From positions 1 to 38,271 of the forward strand of contig JAJQAZ010000152.1 of the NCBI GenBank assembly GCA_021203545.1: 38,271 bases of DNA, in the 5' to 3' direction. The translations under genes and the position numbers were made by a program. Origin of the DNA: Tannerellaceae bacterium (lineage in GTDB: Bacteria; Bacteroidota; Bacteroidia; Bacteroidales; Tannerellaceae). Below the pieces are notes generated by a model. It did no database searches. It was not told the origin of the DNA and saw only the letters and a list, made by a program, of their open reading frames with translations. This document shows positions 36,556 to 38,271 of the stretch, in pieces. How positions within the stretch are numbered: position 1 is the first letter of the stretch; each line of letters begins with the position of its first letter.

Positions 36556-36801
36556 TTAATCCTCTTTACTTTTGTTTACAACTCCGGCTACTTTTTCTTC
36601 AGCTGCATGAAGTATTTCCGGCACAGTCTCTTTGTATTTTGATATCGCAGAGTTTACGCCCTCTTTCACTTTACCGAACATACCGTTCAATTCTTCCAGT
36701 AGCTGTTCTCTCTTATCTGTAGCTGCCAGGTAACCCACTGCTGCTCCTACTGCAGCACCTACCACAAGACCAAGTAGTAGTTTAGAATCTACATTTTTCA
36801 T
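36556..36801 (-). CDS. YtxH domain-containing protein
   Basis: A small protein of 81 residues from the Met at 36801 (MKNVDSKLLLGLVVGAAVGA). It has one glycine-rich membrane helix (LLLGLVVGAAVGAAVGYLAA) followed by an amphipathic coiled segment (REQLLEELNGMFGKVKEGVN), as in YtxH/general-stress proteins. The frame is open to 36843, but the extra 14 residues are unlike the family. It is the first of three overlapping or closely spaced small genes on the minus strand, probably one operon. Confidence 0.8.
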   Translation of the reverse strand: MKNVDSKLLLGLVVGAAVGAAVGYLAATDKREQLLEELNGMFGKVKEGVNSAISKYKETVPEILHAAEEKVAGVVNKSKED

Positions 36802-36850
36802 AACCATTAAATTTTTAAATGTTTCTACTATATATAACGACAATTTTGTT

Positions 36851-36865
36851 GGTATAGTTTATACC
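36851..36865. promoter_or_regulatory. GGTATA-GTT-TATACC palindrome upstream of ytxH
   Basis: A perfect 6-bp inverted repeat with a 3-nt loop in the 90-bp gap between prmA and ytxH, 50 bp before the ytxH start. Operator candidate; no consensus -7 box was found here. Confidence 0.35.
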
Positions 36866-36891
36866 GGAAACTATTTTTTCGGGTTAAAAAT

Positions 36892-37740
36892 TTACAATTG
36901 AAATTTCACTGCGGCCCAGTTGTTATTCTCTGTATGACAGAGGAAGTTAAGCCCATGCAATTCGCACTCTTCCCTGATTGCCGGGATATCTTCCGTATAG
37001 AATCCGCTCATAAATAGCAGCCCGCCTGTTTTCAGTGCTTTTTTATAGGTCGCCATATCATTAAGCAATATATTCCGGTTGATATTTGCCAGAATCAGAT
37101 CAAACCGGCTATTGTCCGGAATCCGTTCCGCGCCACCCAATAAAACCTGTATGCTTTCAGTCCGGTTTAACCGGATATTCTCTTTCGCATTTTGGTAGGC
37201 CCACTCATCAATATCAATCGCGGTAACATCTGTGGCTCCTTTTTTGGCTGCCAGAATGGCCAATACAGCTGTTCCGCAACCCATGTCGAGTACACGTTTG
37301 CCCGTCATATCTTCTTTCAGAATTTCATTGATCATCAACCGGGTTGTTTCATGATTACCCGTTCCAAAAGCCATTTTCGGATCAATTACAATATTATAGG
37401 TGTATGTCTCTTTCAACTCATGGAAAGAGGCATGAATAATACAATCATTTCCAATAGTAATCGGCTTGAAATAATTCTTTTCCCATTCTTCGTTCCAATC
37501 TCTTCCTTCAATAAATGTTTCGTTGAATGAAAATTCAACTCCTTCCAAAGGAAATTGTTTCAATTGGTCTTCCAGGGTGCTTCTATTATAAATTTTATCT
37601 GATACATAGGCTATCAGACCGGTATCCTGTGGCGAAAAGCTTTCAAAACCAATCTCTGCCAGCTCTGCCGCCAGAATATCGTTAATGATTTCATTATCAA
37701 TGGAAGAAGAAAAAAGGAATGCTATTTCGTAATAATTCAT
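36892..37740 (-). CDS. prmA: Ribosomal protein L11 methyltransferase
   Basis: Methylates ribosomal protein L11 using S-adenosylmethionine. 282 residues from MNYYEIAFLF. The substrate-recognition N-domain is followed by DPKMAFGTGNHETTRLM, the SAM motif VLDMGCGT (about 150–157), AIDIDEWAYQNAKENI and LILANINRNIL (the NxN/P-like catalytic motif). The frame is open to 37785, but that start lies upstream of the -7 box at 37772–37779 and the extra residues do not look like PrmA. Confidence 0.93.
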   Translation of the reverse strand: MNYYEIAFLFSSSIDNEIINDILAAELAEIGFESFSPQDTGLIAYVSDKIYNRSTLEDQLKQFPLEGVEFSFNETFIEGRDWNEEWEKNYFKPITIGNDCIIHASFHELKETYTYNIVIDPKMAFGTGNHETTRLMINEILKEDMTGKRVLDMGCGTAVLAILAAKKGATDVTAIDIDEWAYQNAKENIRLNRTESIQVLLGGAERIPDNSRFDLILANINRNILLNDMATYKKALKTGGLLFMSGFYTEDIPAIREECELHGLNFLCHTENNNWAAVKFQL

Positions 37741-37771
37741 TTCTAATTTAGTTTGAGTTATCGTGTAACTA

Positions 37772-37779
37772 CAAATATA
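37772..37779 (-). promoter_or_regulatory. -7 promoter box for prmA
   Basis: The minus strand reads TATATTTG, an exact TAnnTTTG match, 32 nt before the prmA start. No TTG is seen at -33. Confidence 0.4.
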
Positions 37780-37868
37780 GTGCAATAATTCATAACTTGA
37801 ATGGTCTGAAAAGAATTTCTTCTGGTCTGCCGGAAGAATTTTTAATAGAAAAAAAATAGTTTTGATTC

Positions 37869-37899
37869 TTGCATATTAAATTCATAAACAGTAATTTTG
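37869..37899 (+). promoter_or_regulatory. sigma-ABfr-type promoter for rplU
   Basis: TTG (37869–37871), exactly 20 nt, TAATTTTG (37892–37899). One of the best consensus matches in the window, as fits a ribosomal protein gene. Confidence 0.65.
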
Positions 37900-37905
37900 C
37901 GGTCT

Positions 37906-37984
37906 GAAATTCCTTAAGGGTAAACAAGCGACGGCATAAAGGCGTCCACCCCCGGAAATAACCCTGTTTAATGAATTAAGACAG
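37906..37984 (+). promoter_or_regulatory. Structured 5' leader of rplU
   Basis: About 79 nt between the predicted transcript start and the ATG. AAGGGT (37916–37921) can pair with ACCCT (37961–37965) around an inner GACG/CGTC hairpin (37930–37946). It could be an autoregulatory ribosomal-protein leader; I do not recognise a named class. Confidence 0.3.
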
Positions 37985-38271
37985 ATGTACGTAATCGTAG
38001 AAATTAACGGACAACAGTTCAAAGCAGAACAAGGAAAGAGATTGTTCGTACACCACATCCAGAACGCGGAAAGCGGAGCGGTAGTGGAATTTGACAAAGT
38101 GTTATTGGTAGACAATAACGGTGATGTGAAAGTGGGTGCTCCACTTGTAGAAGGTGCAAAAGTAGTATGCGAAGTACTTTCTCCACTGGTAAAAGGTGAC
38201 AAAGTGTTGATCTTCCACAAAAAGAGAAGAAAAGGATACCGTAAACTGAACGGTCACCGTCAGCAGTTCAC
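37985..38271 (+). CDS. rplU: Ribosomal protein L21 (3' end cut by window)
   Basis: Large-subunit protein L21. It starts [20 protein letters not shown] and continues through [20 protein letters not shown], then [18 protein letters not shown] near the usual C-terminus. 95 codons are visible and only a few residues should be missing, as L21 is about 100–105 long. rpmA (L27) would be expected next, outside the window. Expressed from the promoter at 37869. Confidence 0.96.
   Translation, partial: MYVIVEINGQQFKAEQGKRLFVHHIQNAESGAVVEFDKVLLVDNNGDVKVGAPLVEGAKVVCEVLSPLVKGDKVLIFHKKRRKGYRKLNGHRQQF

Overview
The window reads as chromosome of a Bacteroidales bacterium (Bacteroides/Parabacteroides-like; genus not resolved). 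The evidence is a thrA–apgM-type–thrC threonine operon, a SusC/SusD pair with an adjacent SusR/DUF6377-like regulator, DUF1460 and DUF5686 proteins, YtxH/holin-type stress genes, and repeated promoter motifs of the Bacteroidetes sigma-ABfr type (TTG, about 20 nt, TAnnTTTG). No tRNA, rRNA, CRISPR array, phage module or intact insertion sequence was seen.

Layout. Positions 1–960 hold no gene but contain a REP-like palindrome cluster, a 36-bp inverted repeat and a terminator. The threonine operon follows on the minus strand (6111 to 967), with a possible leader peptide and hairpins ahead of it. Next come a frameshifted AraC-type regulator (+), a DMT permease (-), the polyphosphate pair ppk1–ppx (+), cutC (+), pspC–uvrB (+) behind a strikingly structured 5' leader, a second REP-like cluster, a DUF1460 amidase-like protein (+), a DUF5686 outer-membrane protein (-) and a Crp/Fnr regulator (+). 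A minus-strand run then reads outer-membrane barrel receptor – LytS-type kinase – LytTR regulator – miaA – kdsA.

From 25757 to 34481 lies a small polysaccharide-utilisation-type locus: DUF6377 regulator (-), GH36 alpha-galactosidase, SusC and SusD (+). It probably serves uptake and cleavage of alpha-galactosides. Its susC carries two in-frame stops and a frameshift, and its regulator is frameshifted. The right end holds gap (-) with a tiny lipoprotein-like ORF in its leader, three small envelope/stress genes (ytxH, holin-like, unknown), prmA (-) and the start of rplU (+), which is cut by the window edge.

A recurring feature is single-base disruption of otherwise conserved genes: araC, ppk1 (T6), pspC (G7), the histidine kinase (A6 on its sense strand), the DUF6377 regulator and susC. 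Several lie in homopolymers, so sequencing or assembly error is the first explanation, with phase variation or real decay as alternatives. The two susC nonsense codons are not homopolymer errors and suggest genuine decay there. The most original candidates are the possible pseudoknotted pspC–uvrB leader, the putative thr leader peptide and the micro-ORF in the gap transcript.
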